NCBI GenBank assembly: GCA_005116745.1 | Contig: SWDS01000010.1 | Coordinates: forward strand, 338,432-402,431 | DNA from: Nitrospira sp. | GTDB lineage: Bacteria; Nitrospirota; Nitrospiria; Nitrospirales; Nitrospiraceae | Length of the DNA stretch: 64,000 nucleotides | Reading direction: 5' to 3' | In this document: positions 62,526 through 64,000 of the stretch, piece after piece | How the letters are laid out: each line of letters begins with the position of its first letter | Numbering within the stretch: position 1 is the stretch's first letter | The notes under the pieces: generated by a model | What the model was told of the DNA's origin: nothing | Seen by the model: the letters and a program-made list of their open reading frames with translations, nothing else | Databases searched by the model: none | Translations under genes and position numbers: made by a program

Positions 62526-62918
62526 GTGCCGATTTATGAATATCAGTGTGACGGTTGTTCGTATCGTTTTGAAGTGAAGCAGAGCATCAAAGACGATCCG
62601 CTCTCGACATGTGAACGGTGTGGGAAAGCGATCAGACGGCTGATTTCATCGCCTGGGATCATGTTTAAGGGGAGTGGCTGGTACGTCACTGACTACTCCG
62701 ACAAACTCAAACCTCCATCCAGCACGGGTAGCGAAACCGGTGGGACAAATTCAGGAGCAAAGAGTTCAGGAGAAAAGAATGCTGGAGAAAAGAAGGAGCC
62801 GGCTGCGGCTACTCCAGCAAGCTCTGCCCCTTCTTCTTCTACAGTGACGTCGACGACGGCGTCGAGTAGCTCAGCAACGTCCACACCGAGTACGACAACA
62901 CCCTCCCCTTCAAAATAG
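62526..62918 (+). CDS. FmdB-family zinc-ribbon protein
   Basis: A 130-residue protein. The N-terminal 50 residues are an FmdB-type zinc ribbon: MPIYEYQCDGCSYRFEV and CERCGKAIRRLISSPG, with two CxxC pairs. After residue 70 the chain becomes Ser/Thr/Ala/Gly-rich and is disordered (SGAKSSGEKNAGEKK, then Ser/Thr/Pro repeats). It begins with GTG 62526 after GGGAGGA. Family function is uncertain. Confidence 0.88.
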   Translation: MPIYEYQCDGCSYRFEVKQSIKDDPLSTCERCGKAIRRLISSPGIMFKGSGWYVTDYSDKLKPPSSTGSETGGTNSGAKSSGEKNAGEKKEPAAATPASSAPSSSTVTSTTASSSSATSTPSTTTPSPSK

Positions 62919-62931
62919 GCTCGTGAGCCGA

Positions 62932-63369
62932 TTATCGCACACCGATTGTCTTGGGAGCCTGGTGTTTGCCTGTCGGCGTCTTCGTGACACTTTTTGCGGG
63001 TAGTTTGGTCGCGGTCCTTCCGGATGGTTTTGCCTGATTTTTATGAGGCGGTGTCTTTGGAGCCATCGCCTTCAATGCCCTCGCGCGGGTCGCATCCAGT
63101 TGATTTTGGAGGCTGGTCATCATACCGGTTTTTTCCCGACTGATGCGGCTCACTTCATCAAGCTGCCCCTGCAGCTCTTGTTTACTCTGAGATAAGTCGG
63201 TGATCTGGGCCTGAAGCTGAGTCTTCTCCATGGTCAAGGTTTGGGCCTCCGACCGCAATTGTTCGATCTCAGCCTGCAAGGCTGGCGGCCAATAATCACA
63301 CCCCACAAGGCCAAGGGCGAAGCCGAAACCAATAACTGTACTAAGTACCCGCATCGGATGGCGTATCAT
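62932..63369 (-). CDS. Coiled-coil lipoprotein
   Basis: A 145-residue lipoprotein. Signal with lipobox ALGLVGC (Cys about residue 23). Mature part: PPALQAEIEQLRSEAQTLTM to LQGQLDEVSRISREK is a strong heptad coiled coil; the tail is basic and Pro/Ala/Lys-rich (KTPPHKNQAKPSGRTATK). It may link membrane and peptidoglycan in Lpp style, but that is not shown. Start 63369 has GGGGA upstream. Confidence 0.78.
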   Translation of the reverse strand: MIRHPMRVLSTVIGFGFALGLVGCDYWPPALQAEIEQLRSEAQTLTMEKTQLQAQITDLSQSKQELQGQLDEVSRISREKTGMMTSLQNQLDATRARALKAMAPKTPPHKNQAKPSGRTATKLPAKSVTKTPTGKHQAPKTIGVR

Positions 63370-63640
63370 GGCCATTCCCCTTTCATCAGAAATAATCTGT
63401 CTTTGCCAGGTGCTGGTGTAGACATGCTGTGTCCCTCGTATGTTGTACACTGACTATCGTGGGGGATATTGTAACAGATTGCAGGAATTGGCTGAGGAGA
63501 AGATCGGCCCCGAGTGTTCGGATCTACGGCAACTTTTTGAGGTAGATCCAGGTAGCTCTAACAAGCTGTGTGGATGAGGGCTCGTGGTGAGATTGATGTG
63601 TGCACTGAATAGGTTGTTCGAGGAGAGTGACTGTTCCGGT

Positions 63641-64000
63641 TTATGCCTTCAGAGCCCGGTGTGCGATATCCGTTCGGAAGTGACAACCCTCAAAAGAGAT
63701 CGTCTTCGCGACTCGATAGGCCTCGCCTTGTGCCTCCAATAACGTTCGTCCTCGACCGAGTACGCCGAGGACGCGGCCGCCTGCTGTCACGATTTCATGC
63801 CCCCTCTGTGCTGTTCCTGCATGAAAGACGACGGAGGAGGAGTCCGATAAGGTTGTCGCCATGGGGAGTCCAGAGAGCGGTATTCCTTGCTGATAGATAC
63901 CAGGGTAGCCTCCCGATGCCATGACCACGCAGACCGTTGCATCCGAGTGCCACTCAACAGGAAGTTGGTCAAGTCGATGTTCGATCACAGCTTCAAGAAC
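63641..64000 (-). CDS. purD: Phosphoribosylamine-glycine ligase, 3' part (cut by window edge)
   Basis: The last 119 residues of PurD (frame open through base 64000). They contain VCVVMASGGYPG, the ATP-grasp C-domain region FHAGTAQRGHEIVTAGGRVLGVLG and the terminal AYRVAKTISFEGCHFRTDIAHRAL. PurD joins glycine to phosphoribosylamine in purine synthesis. The 5' end lies beyond the window. Confidence 0.92.
   Translation of the reverse strand, partial: VLEAVIEHRLDQLPVEWHSDATVCVVMASGGYPGIYQQGIPLSGLPMATTLSDSSSVVFHAGTAQRGHEIVTAGGRVLGVLGRGRTLLEAQGEAYRVAKTISFEGCHFRTDIAHRALKA

Noticed and set aside
1-64000. CRISPR arrays, rRNA genes, prophage modules
   Set aside because: No regularly spaced direct repeats, no rRNA sequence and no phage structural genes were recognised in the window.

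Overview
The window reads as one continuous stretch of a bacterial chromosome (roughly 55-60% GC by eye) and most resembles the genus Nitrospira (phylum Nitrospirota). That assignment is an inference from gene content and protein style: a HemX/HemA/HemC/CobA-HemD/HemB block, an AGXT-like aminotransferase beside SerA, PilT/PilU plus PilA with an ABC transporter, many short secreted proteins of unknown function, and RHS debris. No rRNA or other definitive marker is present. There is one tRNA, tRNA-Leu(CAA), and no CRISPR array or prophage.

Layout. (1) 1-1.6 kb: mobile debris. It holds the end of one RHS/YD-repeat frame, a DDE transposase on the minus strand, the 5' stub of another RHS gene, then tRNA-Leu. 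(2) 1.8-21.2 kb: mostly a plus-strand housekeeping run. A secreted protein, a TusA-like protein and a convergent RsmI-like methylase precede the tetrapyrrole genes (hemX-hemA-hemC-cobA/hemD-CBS protein-hemB), which take glutamyl-tRNA to uroporphyrinogen III and precorrin-2. These run almost without gaps into ribF-tilS-hpt-ftsH-folP-glmM-comEC, and then mtnA. (3) 21.2-24.6 kb: a small secreted protein, pyruvate kinase (minus) and a divergent MinD/ParA-like ATPase. (4) 24.6-28 kb: a scarred accessory interval. It has a duplicated lipoprotein-creA unit (150-bp direct repeats), two small inverted-repeat elements, and a relic of the 3' end of the MinD-like gene on the far side. (5) 26.8-33.2 kb: exported proteins (two unknown, DUF4412, a Tat-type intradiol dioxygenase, Slp-like lipoprotein, beta-barrel, DUF937, cytochrome c). 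(6) 33.2-39.1 kb: pilU, pilT, bioF, a membrane TPR protein, and an MltD-type transglycosylase. (7) 39.3-46.8 kb: class V aminotransferase-serA, hisZ-dnaB, and a TPR lipoprotein. (8) 46.8-50.6 kb: pilA with a candidate sigma-54 promoter and a strong terminator, followed by a three-gene ABC transporter set resembling myxobacterial pilGHI. (9) 50.7-64 kb: ilvD, Spy-like protein, a DnaJ with a halved zinc domain, an RCK_C protein with HtrA, an EF-G paralogue, radC, a 57-residue zinc-ribbon protein, rsmD-coaD-aminotransferase-fmdB, a coiled-coil lipoprotein, and the 3' end of purD.

Functionally, three groups stand out: heme/siroheme precursor synthesis; type IV pili (motors at 33-35 kb, pilin and accessory ABC transporter at 47-50 kb, ComEC for DNA uptake at 17 kb); and envelope maintenance (FtsH, HtrA, MltD, GlmM, many lipoproteins). 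I did not find a clear-cut new multi-gene system. The most unusual material is the 24.6-28 kb scar region, the uncharacterised exported-protein cluster next to it, the orphan MinD-like ATPase, and the stand-alone RCK_C/HtrA pair.
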